NCBI GenBank assembly: GCA_963585895.1
Contig: OY757904.1
Coordinates: 4,835,982 to 4,899,981 of the forward strand
Direction of reading: 5' to 3'
Length of the DNA: 64,000 nt
Source: Sepioteuthis lessoniana
Lineage: Eukaryota; Mollusca; Cephalopoda; Myopsida; Loliginidae
Below, in pieces: positions 23,110 to 37,662 of this stretch. A program made the translations under genes and the position numbers. A model generated the notes under the pieces. The model was not told the origin of the DNA. It worked only from the letters and a program-made list of their open reading frames with translations, and ran no database searches. Positions within the stretch are counted from its first letter, which is position 1; each line of letters opens with the position of its first letter.

Positions 23110-23232
23110 CAGCAGCTATGTGAGGATACAGGATGTTGTCCTGAAGACCTACCTAGGGCGATGAACGATAGGGAGGAGTGGCGAGAGAGGGTCAGGGATA
23201 TCCGTGCTACCAGCGCGATATGATGATGATGA
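23110..23232 (+). mobile_element. 3' end of an RTE-type LINE, 5'-truncated
   Basis: Plus strand encodes the C terminus QLCEDTGCCPEDLPRAMNDR, then EEWRERVRDIRATSAI and a stop, the well-conserved tail of the same RTE family as at 4-6 kb, followed at once by a TGATGATGATGA tail. Very short 5'-truncated copies with a simple-repeat tail are typical of RTE retrotransposition. This copy is much better preserved than the long one. Confidence 0.85.
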
Positions 23233-23277
23233 ATAAGAATGATTTCCAAACAGATCTATTCAACTCGTATAGGGAAA

Positions 23278-23410
23278 CTTAAGAGGTACCCCCCTCACTG
23301 TCAGAGTAAGCCGGGGAGTAATAGTTATAAAGAGGTACTCCACACTTGTTAATACGCCTGACCGGGAGCCTCAACTTCAGACACCGCTGTGCTATACCCC
23401 CCAAAAAAGC
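23278..23410. repeat. Repeat family C, copy 1
   Basis: GGGGAGTAATAGTTATAAAG then AGGTACTCCACAC and GGGAGCCTC. It resembles 52345-52505 and 52680-52860 (ATAAAGAGGTATTCTGCA; TTAAGGGGTATTTCACAC). Likely a short dispersed element; ends not defined. Confidence 0.5.
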
Positions 23411-26779
<3,369 letters not shown>

Positions 26780-26935
26780 AGGAATGTATTGGAATGGGTC
26801 GAAACTGTTGTAGTTTGGTTGCAGTTTCTGTCGTCGATATCCAGTATAGTTTTTCATGGTATGATTCTTATCGTCGAACTTGCTTCTAGAGAAGTAAGTC
26901 GTGCTATGGATTTTTTTAAATATGCAACCAGATAG
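26780..26935 (+). repeat. Duplicated ~130-bp segment, copy 1
   Basis: Contains GAATGGGTCGAAACTGTTGT, GCAGTTTCTGTC, TAGTTTTTCATGGTATGATT and CTTATCGTC, ending TGCTATGGATTTTTTT. Matches 28560-28690 in the same order and orientation. Confidence 0.7.
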
Positions 26936-27544
26936 AAAAATGTTATATTCACTGTATATTTTAGAAATATATCTTTCAAAAAATCAGTGTCATTGTAACA
27001 TTGTAGATGCCTAGATCAATGAAATATTCAATGCTAGATTGGAATATTAAAATGTTTATTATGAAAAAGTAACTGTTAGAAAATTGGATCTTTTCGTTTC
27101 GACATTTACAGTACTTTCCAGTTGATACATATTCTAGATTATATTTTTACATCAAAATGATAATTGCGTGTTGGGGGAAATGTTAGTTGGTGATCCAAAG
27201 TCGACTAAGAGCTAGCAAAGCTGTTATGGGGGATACATCGAGGCAGGATATCACATAGAGAAAACACGAATATTCGTCGATAATTAGGATTTTTTTTTTA
27301 TTTCGACGGGAGCTGTCCTTTAAAGTCCAGTGCAGTTCTCTCGAATATCTCGGTAGCTTTATAACCTTCCTTATTTTAGGTCGATAGAATCTTGGCTTGT
27401 TTTCTTCACATATTTAACATGATTTTATAATCTCTTTTATGAGTTCTACGAAACGGGGAAAGTTTCTAATTGTTGTCATAAAGACTATACGCGTACCGCT
27501 GGGATGATATGATATCTGAGATCTTTACAAGCTGCAGAGCTGCA

Positions 27545-27547
<3 letters not shown>

Positions 27548-27616
<69 letters not shown>
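27548..27616. repeat. (GA)n microsatellite
   Basis: Uninterrupted AG/GA run of about 68 bp. Confidence 0.95.
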
Positions 27617-27617
<1 letters not shown>

Positions 27618-28559
27618 ATCTACGGCAGAATTCTCTTTAAAGGGACAGTGTGTTACATCAAAAGATTAACATAAAAGTTCCATTTGCCACCTCACTATTT
27701 TCTCGTTTTTAATTTTATTAGTAAAGTAGACCGATTTTTGGTCCGTATTTAATGTAAACGGTCGTCAGTTTAAGTAATAATACCATTTACTTGTGAGTTT
27801 CTATTGCAGAGTGTTTCGTTCTGATTTTGATAAAGTTCTATGGGAATATGTAGTATTCTGGAACCGAGAATGTTTCGGTATACTAATACATACGAATTAG
27901 TAGTTCGCAGCAGAGTTCTAAGAACTGGTATAACATAGACGGTTCGCGTTAAGGTAAACAAGTAGTCAAGTAACAGTTTAACTATTCCCAGAAAAGGAAC
28001 GATAATCAAGTTCACAACGGAATCCCTGACTACCAACGAGAGGCGGCTATGGATTATTTGGATGCGCAGGTCTCATCCATCAGCAGTAGAAGATGATTTG
28101 GCGTCTTAACAGTGGCTTCTGCAATACCATTTTTAGTTCTAGAAAGGCTTTAACCACTTCAGAAGTCAATGGAAATATCATGACCGTCGTTAAAGGGCGT
28201 ATTTTACCTGAGAATGACTGATTCCAGTGAGAATAATTGGTGAACATTCCTAAGGTCCTGTGAAAGGCAAATAGATTGTTTGGAACTGGCAGGCTAAGAA
28301 ATGGACTTTGATGGTCTGTGTCAGGATTAATATTTACTAATCATGTAACCCAGCAGGTTTAATATTTTTAACTTAAAGTCAAATCTAACCCGATTTAGCA
28401 TCAGGTTTTAGTATTTTACAGCCGCCATACATCGCTCGAGATTATTAGGTCGATTATGCGCTGGAAGGTAGCTACTTCATTTGTTACCCCAAATGGTACT
28501 CTACAGAATTAGTAGAATTGGTTATATCAACGGCCTCACTCCTCATCTCTCCTTATAGG

Positions 28560-28690
28560 TGCGAGAATGGATCGAAACTGTTAAGGTTAGGTTTCAGTTT
28601 CTGTCTAGTTCTTCATGATTTGATTCTTATCGTCAAAGAAAGATAACTTTCCTCCAGAGTCAGGAAGTTCTGCTATGATTTTTTTTTTGT
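28560..28690 (+). repeat. Duplicated ~130-bp segment, copy 2
   Basis: Contains GAATGGATCGAAACTGTTAA, TCAGTTTCTGTC, TTCTTCATGATTTGATTCTT and ends TGCTATGATTTTTTTTT, parallel to 26780-26935. The DNA between (26936-28559) has no recognised gene; an 88-codon minus frame at 28036-27770 is unassigned. Confidence 0.7.
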
Positions 28691-30120
28691 GACGATTTCA
28701 CAGGATAGAATAATTTGAGCTTGGCTATTGAATATAAAAATGCCAATCTTCTTTATTTGTAGATAGACGATTTAATGAAAGACGAAAAGAATCTACAATC
28801 GCTTATATGTTGACAATCTATTGCACAAAAGCATTTGTCCTTCTTAGCAGGGCATGATGACTTGACGCATATCTTGCTTCTACAGAAAAGAAAATGTACG
28901 TTTAATTAAATATTATGTTTTTTGAGTGTTTAGTCTTTCCTGTGATGGGAGTAGAAAAATAGGTGGAGATATCTCTGATGTTACTGCAACTGTATTGTCA
29001 TTTTTCACCATTTTGTTCTGCTAAATGTAATACTATGGCTTGAACATAGGCTTCCTACGATGTTACGTTTTCCAATATTCTTTGTCAAATATTTGAGAAC
29101 AGTAGCATGTTTAAGAAGGCATCTTGTATTATTTCTATTCGATATTGTTCTTCTAATACCAAAGAAAATAAACAGTCTTTACTTGGTTTTATCAACGCTT
29201 TATAAAATCTCCCCGTGAATTCAGAGTACAGTTGATACCTTGTAGCTAGAAAATAACTCGAGACCTCTTCATTTTTCATGTAAATCCCGTCAATTATTGT
29301 TATTACTTCGTCGGAAGATACGTCTACGAAATACTCTTAAACTCGTACCGGGACATATTTGGTGAGAGAGTGAAGCTTATCAAACTTTTGGTTGCAGTGC
29401 ATTCTCAAGAAATTCATAAAAAATATTTTCCAATGACGATATTTAAGTTCGGCGTCGGACGCTTTGGGATCTATTGTAAGTTTATCAGTGCAAAGTGAAT
29501 TAGTCATTATAAAAATAGTGAGCAACTGAGAACTTGATAATTCGTAGTAGTTCTGTTACAGGCAATTGAACTAGCTTATCACTAGGCTTTCTTTGCAGTA
29601 AACAATGCATACACAGCTGAGAATATACCACAAAACTTGACTGGGGAGTGGTAAAGAGGGGTGGTCTTCTAATAGATTTCCTATGTCTTATTCGAGCTAG
29701 TACAATCATTGAGGTGAGGGCCAAACAAATATTTAAGGTGCCGGCTGTATTACACCAGCAGACAGTCTTAAACACAAATGTCTCTCTCGACAGTCCTTTT
29801 CTTTCTTTCTTTTCTTTTCTGAATGCATATAATTCTTTATATGTTTCTTTCTTCAACTTGAGAAAGTGCATATAATTTCAATATTTAGGAAGGGAAGGAG
29901 GAAAAACAGTTTCAAGTTGTACTTAGCTTTCGAAGGGTTTACTTCTTATATTCCTTTCTTTTACGGGCGAGCGGCCTTCTATAGAATCTGGCTGAAGGTG
30001 ATTCTGTTATCTTCTGTCCAAAGATTCTGTTCCGCTCTTTCTCCGGAGCGGGCTGTAAATCGACGTCTTTATCCGTTGATCTCTGTTCACAAATTGAAAA
30101 GTCTTATCCCTGTTTCCCCA
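28691..30120. other. No gene recognised; two longer orphan frames
   Basis: A 123-codon minus-strand frame (29871-29500, with a Lys-rich start) and a 116-codon plus-strand frame (29866-30216, ending in a Ser/Ala-rich segment) are longer than most chance frames here but have no motif I can name. They could be relic exons or transposon debris. Confidence 0.35.
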
Positions 30121-30124
30121 GACG

Positions 30125-30185
30125 AAAAGGGTACTACTTCCGGCGCTAAGGCTTCGGCCAATCATTTGGCTCCTTTCTTCCTCAT
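30125..30185 (+). promoter_or_regulatory. Possible promoter-like module (ETS and CCAAT)
   Basis: ACTTCCGGCG (ETS/GABP-type core) lies about 24 bp upstream of GGCCAATCAT (CCAAT box, NF-Y type) inside a small GC-rich island in AT-rich DNA. No downstream gene is visible, so this is only a motif coincidence worth testing. Confidence 0.2.
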
Positions 30186-30344
30186 CTCTATTTCATCTGG
30201 TCATGCTACTCAATGACCTACATTCTCTTCTGTGTCCACCCGATTACACGTCATGAAGTGCAAGTAGCTTAGTTTGCGCTTATTCTGATTTTGCCTTAGC
30301 GGTCAGTCTTTGGGACTTGCTAGTTCAAACACAGAGGGGTAAGG

Positions 30345-30687
30345 GAAATTAAATCTTACCACTCCCCACTCGGTGGCATACCACGTCACAGCACTTACTC
30401 TGTCACCCATCGTATCCGAACTTTTAGCGATGTCTTTCCAAACAACTGTTGGGTTTATATCAACCTCACGACACAGATTTTGCATTCTCCATGACAATTT
30501 ACTTTTTCTTTCACCCTCAGACAAATTCTCTGTGGTGCCAAACTGTTTAAAACTTCTTTATAACCGATTGTACCGTAGATCTAGGGATATATAAACGGTT
30601 TGGAATAATTGTGAAACTATATCCTTGTTTGTGAAAGTTACTAATTCTCTGTCTCAAGTCAAGGCTAATCTCCTTTGCCTTCCCCAT
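30345..30687 (-). pseudogene. Tc1-like transposase, N-terminal fragment
   Basis: ATG at 30687 opens MGKAKEISLDLRQRISNFHK, then GYSFTIIPNRLYIPRSTVQS and VIKKF, the first helix-turn-helix of Tc1-family DNA-binding domains. A stop and frame change near 30555 lead into SEGERKSKLSWRMQNLCREV, then DINPTVVWKDIAKS and VSAVTWYATEWG, the second helix-turn-helix. No catalytic DDE part follows, so only the DNA-binding half survives. No inverted terminal repeat was found with confidence. Confidence 0.78.
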
Positions 30688-30689
30688 CG

Positions 30690-31540
30690 TGTTATTAACG
30701 TAAGAATAACAATGGTGACACTCTATGCACTACCTGATGTTCTTTACTTGTCCTACCACACCGAATATTCGGCACTAAGCCATTTTAAAGTGGGGGCCGC
30801 GCACTGGTACAAAAATCCTTGACCTCATCGCCGTTCTCCTTATTGTGTGCCTCAGACAATGAGTAATTAAATCAACGTTACAAAGTAAGTAAACTCTAAC
30901 AGGAGATCCCCTGCTGACCATGAGTTCACCAGTCATGTAAAACACACGGCACGAATACCGTCATGTTCTTAACTGGGATTATCACAAATATTTTACTGAA
31001 TGAATAGTTTGAAGGCTTCCCTGATAAAATAATTATATAACTTACTTAAACGAATCAATCAATTCAAATCGATATTTTCTTCAGTAAAAATAATTTTATC
31101 TTTTCTATTTTGCATAATTTACCTGTCAAATTTGTTGCATTTAACCAATTGTTCAGAAAATTGAGTTTTATATTCTTGTTTTGTGCTTATTAACATATAA
31201 AAATCTGGCATCATGCGGCCATTAGATTCTGAGAAAGGGATAGACATATTCAAAATAGACGGCTGTACGAATAATTTCATCTTTGACTATACTTTGGGCG
31301 GTACGTCCGTCTAATATCTATCCAGTTGGAAGTCAGGATCGAACCACAAGGTCAAATTCGTCGTCAGATCAGTCAGACTGTTTTTACATCAAAGCACGTC
31401 ATTCCAATAGAAAGACCCCAGCCGAGGTACGCTACCTCTCCAGTCACCCAACGGCAGCCCTTCGATCTTAACAGAGTTTATTTTGACTACTACAAACTTT
31501 ATGTACCCTGCAAGAGCCTACTGTACACCCATTATGTTCA
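30690..31540. other. Spacer, nothing recognised
   Basis: AT-rich, with a segment near 30905-30980 (GACCATGAGTTCACCAGTCA) that looks repetitive but has no second copy here. A plus-strand frame 31326-31649 overlaps the antisense LINE fragment and is probably a shadow in its last third. Confidence 0.4.
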
Positions 31541-31544
31541 AACG

Positions 31545-32700
31545 GTAGGACACAAACAGGGCGTACGCGGAAACCTTCACTCCGAGCCAACGATAGAGTA
31601 CCATTCCGTGCAGAGCTGTATCTGCTATCTCATCTCTAAACCTACATAGCCGGAGCTCTAAAGTGAGGAAACAGAAACTGCTGAACTGAGTGTTCGATCA
31701 CCAAGGACACTGCACGCTTTCCGTTGACTTGTAACACTGCGGTAGAAGATTGATTCAGCATACTGATCCCTCGGTTGAACTTCAGCTTGAATACGGAAGT
31801 TTCCAAAACGACCACCAAGAACCGATGGATCACCCTATCAAATGCTTTTGGCAGATCTAAATTGTACAGCACAGATTCAATATCTTTTTGTATAGCCTTG
31901 AGAATTGCGCGAATCAAACGCAAATCGTTTTGGATCGATATTCCTTTCACGGCGTAATTTTACTCAGTTTTTATCAAATTCATGATAACAAACCACTAAA
32001 AGTTTGGAAAAGAATCTGGCCAAATTCTTCTACTGTGTTTTGCAGAGTTATGAACATATAGTCGTCTAGACGCTCCCATAAATTCCTACCATCCATCTTC
32101 ACACTCGTGAGAACATGTCCAGGGATGGCTTACTGAGTAAACCAATGATTGAATACATCCAATAGAACAGGCACAAATATTAGTACATCTCCTTGGGGAA
32201 AAAATCCAGTGCCGGTGAATTGATATGTTGTTTGGATCAGTTTCTCTGCTGTTTTTCTAAGGGAAGTCGGGGTTGGTATACAATTTTTGTGTATTTTTCT
32301 TTTTCAGCTTTCGTCCTTCAAGTGTCTTTTGTTGACTACTGAGGCAGAGTTTCCAAGGTTTATTTGGCTGTCTTCCACTTCCAACTTCTGGTTTCCCATC
32401 TGCCTTTTGGTTTGTTGTTTTCGAGATTGTTGTTATTCGGGTTTCTGCGGTGGTAGCCGGTCCTATTGCTTCTTGATAAGTGAATCAGAAGAGGTTAAGG
32501 CAGCGTTAGACTTGCTACCCTTCTTTATTTCTTAAGTTCACTTCCATTCTCCTGCAGTCTTTCACTGGTGTTGGTGTGATGACTGGGGTTAATGTTGTTG
32601 CAGATGCTGAAAGTTCTGTGGATGTTTTGGGTTGGTTGTGTAACGTTATTGAGTGGATTATGGAGAGTCGAAGTTTGAGAGTGAACTGGAAGCTCATTTC
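31545..32700 (-). pseudogene. Tx1/L1-like LINE fragment, decayed
   Basis: Diverged relative of the LINE at 55.6-63.3 kb, same strand. 31950-31642 matches its reverse transcriptase: SIQNDLRLIRAILKAIQKDI, LYNLDLPKAFDRVIHRFL, VVVLETSVFKLKFNRGISML, AVLQVNGKRA, where the intact copy has SLDQSKAFDRVDHRFL. The site of the FADD box (about 31560) reads YAL, so it is dead. 32290-31960 covers the fingers with stops. 32697-32330 looks like the Lys/Pro-rich tail of ORF1 (MEVNLRNKEGSKSN, TPVKDCRR), joined almost directly to the polymerase. The endonuclease is therefore missing by deletion. Confidence 0.75.
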
Positions 32701-32959
32701 TGGGAAAGGAGAGAGAGAAGAAAAATAGGAGAAAGAAAAAGCAGACAGTCTATGGAATGGCTAGCAGACCTCTGGGGGTAAGGCCAAAGCATTCGTCGTA
32801 GGTCAGCCAATAATAGGGGAATGACTACGGTAATTAAAAAGGACAAGAAAAAAAGTTTGCGTCTACCATGCTAGGGGTGAGCTCCGAAAAAGGAACTCAC
32901 ACCAGACGCGCAACTGTGGGGACTAAACCAGTGAACACGTTGGCACCTTAAAACCACAC

Positions 32960-33180
32960 AAAAAAAAAAAAAACAGAAAAAACTTCAAGGTTTGTCTCTG
33001 CTCTCTTTCTCCTCGTGCTTTTCTTTGTCCAGCTAACAAAGTCGATTCAGCTTTCATACTCTGTTTCTTTCTTCCCGACGACAACTTAAAAATTGTAGTA
33101 GCGAATAAAGTGTTTCTTTGTGTTTGTCACTTTTTCTTACGGCGTGTGTGTAACGGTGCAACTTCCTATTTGGTGCAGTA
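32960..33180 (+). repeat. Possible LTR end (BEL/Pao-like leader)
   Basis: GCGAATAAAGTG (poly(A)-type signal) is followed by a T-rich segment, GTGTGTGTAAC and then ATTTGGTGCAGTAAC, which resembles the LTR end plus TTTGGTGCxGTGAC leader of BEL/Pao elements. No second LTR and no coding region were found. Confidence 0.35.
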
Positions 33181-36100
33181 ACATTAAAACATTATATTTG
33201 AGACCTATCGTGGTACAGTTGGAAACGGCTCTTTTGTGGGCCCTCGCTTAGTTACCCTGCTGTCAACCAATAAGGTTATCGACCCTCCTCCCCTACTGTT
33301 AGTTGGAGGTTGCGGAAGACCAGAGTATCTGAGATCATAATAAACCTTTCTCTCCTTTGCCATATCAGAATGCTTTGTCTTACATCGGAACTTAGATATG
33401 CTCTTAGTACTTCTGGAAGATTAGTAAGGACGTTAAGTATCATGATCTTGATTCACTTTGATCCTATATACTCTAATTGTTATCATAAATCAAATTTTTG
33501 ACAGCCTCCGAGTATTTTCTGATGTAGGGAAAAGGATATCCCAAGAGGCAAAACTTCTCCTGCACGAATAGCAAGCCGCTATCTTGTTGACAAAAAAGTT
33601 CCATCACGATCTTTTTAAGGTTGGCCAGCCACCTTGTCTTCACGTCTGAATTAACTAAAGACAATAATGGACTCTAGCTGTTTCCGGACTTCATAAATAG
33701 ATTTTATATAATTTAGTTCAAAGAATTTTTTATATTCCTCATCGAATACATGCCTATATTTCTTTTATGTTAACAGCTTCGTAGGAGTTTTCCATTTCAG
33801 ATGTCTTGCTATGACTGTGGGTTTTCCTGGTCAGCAAATATTGGCTAGGAATATGATTCCTATAGATTGGGGCTATCAAAGCCCACTGGTTGCGACGTCC
33901 AGTTATGGCTAATTTAGGAAATAGGGAAATCGGCCATTGGTTTGATTCTCTTTTCGTTTATGCAGATGGTTATGAAACAAGAATTACTCAAAATGGAACT
34001 AAAATGCCGATTCAAAAGGAAAAAGAGCAAAGAAAAGCCATGACAAAGAGAAAGTTTGGCCATTAGGGGAAAAACATTATATACTCGCAAGTTGATCAAA
34101 GAAAACCCGGACTGAGTGACGTGCAGAATTTATTAAACACAAAAACCGACTTGATTTTATCAAGCTTTGGTGAAAGCAAAGTATGGCGAACTATATCCAC
34201 CTGGACGAATCCATCAAAACAGGCAGTAGATTATTCCACAATATCATTTAAAGATAAAGTTAATAATTCTGAATTTTGTTATGACATTTCTTATATCTAT
34301 CGAAGTCTAATTTGACCTATTAGAAATTCTACACCTATTATGTTTTGTATCTTTGAATAATTATCATTACATCGTGGTTAAATTTAATTAGTTGATATTT
34401 CAGTTAATTAATATCTGATATTGATAATAATGAATCATTTGATAATTTTATTTATTCTAATCAACAAGGCAAACTACTAAAAAGTTTGATGATGTTTGAT
34501 GATGCTTGTCTAAATCCTTCCAATTGAGCGCTTTAGACACGCTACTTAATCTAATGCAGGAGCGAGGAAAATGCATATTTTTCTAACTCTGGCAACAAAA
34601 AAGTTCAATGTATTACAATTCAATTTCTGCTTCGTTCTGTCATCAACTTCAATACTTTTTAAACTGTGGATTAGGAAGAAAAGGCAGAGTGAGAGTGGTA
34701 ATCGTCGTCGTAGGCCGAGATTGTTTAAGGGGATTCACAGTATGACTTGCCATGTCACCCACACGTAATCTTCGTCCACTTCTTGGGTCCTACGCAGCGG
34801 GTGATGTAAGTTCTAGGGAAAAGATCTCAACAAGTTATTTGTGAGTTCAAGGTGTTCTGTATACAGTCATCAAAACAAAAGACTATAATTTAGCAAGATA
34901 CATTTCAAGTTAAGTTTCACTGTTAGAATCGTTGAATATAATAACGTCTTTATATAAAAATACTAACAAAGTTAGGTATCTCTTATAGTATAATGGTAAA
35001 CGATCTAGGCTTGCAGAGCAGTGTAAATAAGTTTAATTCTCATGAGTTCCAAATACGTTTGGTGTGTAGGAAATTAAGCTAACCTTACTAACTGAAAACA
35101 TATCTTGAAAAATTCTTTCTATTGTGCATTTAGGATTCTATCATGAAACGCATTCATTCATTTTGTTTTACTTTTTGACCAATTCGAAACTAGCTTTTCC
35201 TTTCCCGGAATGTCACCATGCATTTATAAACTTTAGTAAAGAAAGCAAATTGAACCACTCAAAGCCCAGTTGCTTTTATCTTAGGAAGACATACAAGAAC
35301 GAAGTATTCTGATCCGAGGTAGAGCGCTCTGATTCAACTTACAAATCCAAGAGAGTATTGCACAGAATAACCAATGATATAAGCATAGAACAACACAAAT
35401 ATAATTACGAAATAAGACAAACAGTCGAATTCTAAATTAAAATCTAAATACAGCAAAATTATTCATCATGTAAAAAAAGGAATTACCTATATGATAAATT
35501 ACGAAAACGAAAAAGAGGATTTTTATGTACGTGCTTACCAAAACATCTAATAAAATATTGAGCTTTTTGAAGGTTTGGCCATTACAGGAGCTTTCTGGAA
35601 ATCATCATTGGCCGAGCGAAACAAGAATAATATCCTATTATGAAATTACACTTAATTAAACATAATTGTTACTGTTACAATGGCCGGCAATTAGCCTCCT
35701 CTATATCATTTTGATAACTAATCAATATATTTTTGAAGAAAATAATAATTCTGGTTTTAAAGGAGACAGTCACCAGAATTCCTATGTGATAATTACTTTA
35801 AAAATCTTCATACTCAGATAATTGTTATTCCAAAAAGGTTCAACGTGATTAAAATACAATGATGGAACTGGTTGACTAGCCATATTCTCTTTAGATGATA
35901 GAAATTGTCCAAACGTATTGAAAGGATGAACAAACAAATAAAGTAGTGAAGCGAAAGGATATTTGAATCATCTGGAAACAGCTCTGTTGGAAATAAACAT
36001 GATTTATGACGAAGAATTTCATTCTGTTTCCCCCGAAACATACGCAGAAAACATGTTGCTGTATATTTCTCTTTTGTTTTTAAAAACGCATTGTACCTGA

Positions 36101-36868
36101 AGCAAATGGCAAAAACTTGTTAAGAAAAAACCTGATTTGAGAGAGTTCTCTACTAGATAAAAAATCTTATCCATGTAATGTGTCTTCCAGAAATCTTTCA
36201 TATCATTTTTTACGTTCCTTCTCTTTTTTATTCCCTGTTAGCGAAAGTATTTTTCCTCAATTTGCATTAGCTGAATCCCTGCCAGTGTCAAGCCTGTGCT
36301 TAAAGCTCTTGCTTCCCGGGTAGGCCATGTATCTCGTCATGGGTAAATATACTTGCAAATAAAAAATTACACTCGTCCATATCATCTAAGTTCAACAATT
36401 ATTTGAGTCTAAAGGTTAAATACATTGGTAAATATGATACAATGCTCAGGTAATTTCATTTATGCTTAACTTTTTAACGTAAAGTTTGCCTGAAGTAAGA
36501 TTCTATTTTACAATGAATAACACGATCCAGTATATATTTTTACCTTGGTGCAAGACACGCATATTTGATATAGGTTTCCTTAAATATGCTAGAATAAAAA
36601 TAAGAATGAAAAACAAATGCAAATTTAATGGTTACCGTTTCATCATAGTAAAACCCGAAATAGAAAAGCGTTCACCAAAACTACAATCAAGTTTCTGACG
36701 ATATAATATCTAAAGCAAATATATAAGAAATCTTCTAATTATCCATAATAGCAACTTGCGTAGAACTGTTAATTTTACTAGTTATTGAAGCCTTTTATAT
36801 CGTAGAACTTAGTTAGTATCATTTTGAGATAATCAATAAAATGAAACAGGAAAAATAAAGTATGGGAC
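33181..36868. other. AT-rich DNA, no gene recognised
   Basis: Frames up to 75 codons only. About 34985-35055 (TATAATGGTAAACG, then TTTAATTCTCATG) has a faint tRNA/SINE-head look without a convincing fold. Nothing else found. Confidence 0.45.
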
Positions 36869-36869
36869 A

Positions 36870-36969
36870 TACACACACACACACACACACTCACATATGT
36901 ATCTATATTTGTGTGTGCGAGTACACACACACACACACACACACATATGTATCTATATTTGTGTGTGCG

Positions 36970-37060
<91 letters not shown>
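36870..37060. repeat. Compound microsatellite with 50-bp higher-order unit
   Basis: (AC)n blocks are separated by ATATGTATCTATATTTGTGT plus GTGCGAGT, which occurs twice exactly 50 bp apart (36895 and 36945), then (AC)n and (AT)n to 37060. Confidence 0.9.
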
Positions 37061-37063
<3 letters not shown>

Positions 37064-37320
37064 AAATAAAGTGTATGGACCCTATGTGACGATAAAAGTT
37101 GGGGCTGATATCCATTTTTTTCAAGTAAAATTTATCATCTGTATATATAATGAAGAAAAATAATTTGTAAAAAATTTTAAAGATTTAGAAAATAAAATAG
37201 ACATTTTCAAAATATCATCATTTTTTCTTTCAAATACTTTTCTGGTTAATATCCCTGATGGCATATGTCATGTCATGCAAAACACATGAAGAGTCAGTCA
37301 ATCAGTAAGATAGATAAATT

Positions 37321-37324
<4 letters not shown>

Positions 37325-37370
<46 letters not shown>

Positions 37371-37601
37371 TGGTGACTATGGTCGAGGGCGACCTGAGGG
37401 TTCCCTTTTAAATAGCTATAACACCGAGGTAGAGAGAAGGGCGCTACTCCTTTCTCTGGATTGCTCCACTTTACCCTTGAATCTGTACCGTATGATCCTG
37501 AGTGTTAAACAAGGAGACATCAAGTACGATTTTTTTAGTCTTTGGTATGACTCGACTCGGAATTGAACCCCTGCGCCATTGGTGAACACTCTACCAACTA
37601 G

Positions 37602-37658
<57 letters not shown>
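37325..37658. repeat. (TA)n tract split by a SINE
   Basis: (TA)n at 37325-37376 and again at 37606-37658, with a SINE between them; the tract resumes at 38553-38570 beyond a mariner-like element. Confidence 0.9.
37377..37604 (-). mobile_element. tRNA-derived SINE, family A
   Basis: On the minus strand the head reads TAGTTGGTAGAGTGTTCACC (A-box-like) and GGGGTTCAATTCCGAG (B box), then GACTCATACCAAAGACT and a body ending with ATAGCTATTTAAAAGGGAAC. Same family as 40021-40255, 44497-44671 and 45740-45978. Inserted in a (TA)n tract, so a target duplication cannot be recognised. Confidence 0.85.

Positions 37659-37662
<4 letters not shown>

Noticed and set aside
34985..35060. Possible tRNA gene or SINE head
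   Set aside because: A- and B-box-like words are present but spacing and stems do not fit a cloverleaf and no repeated body follows.
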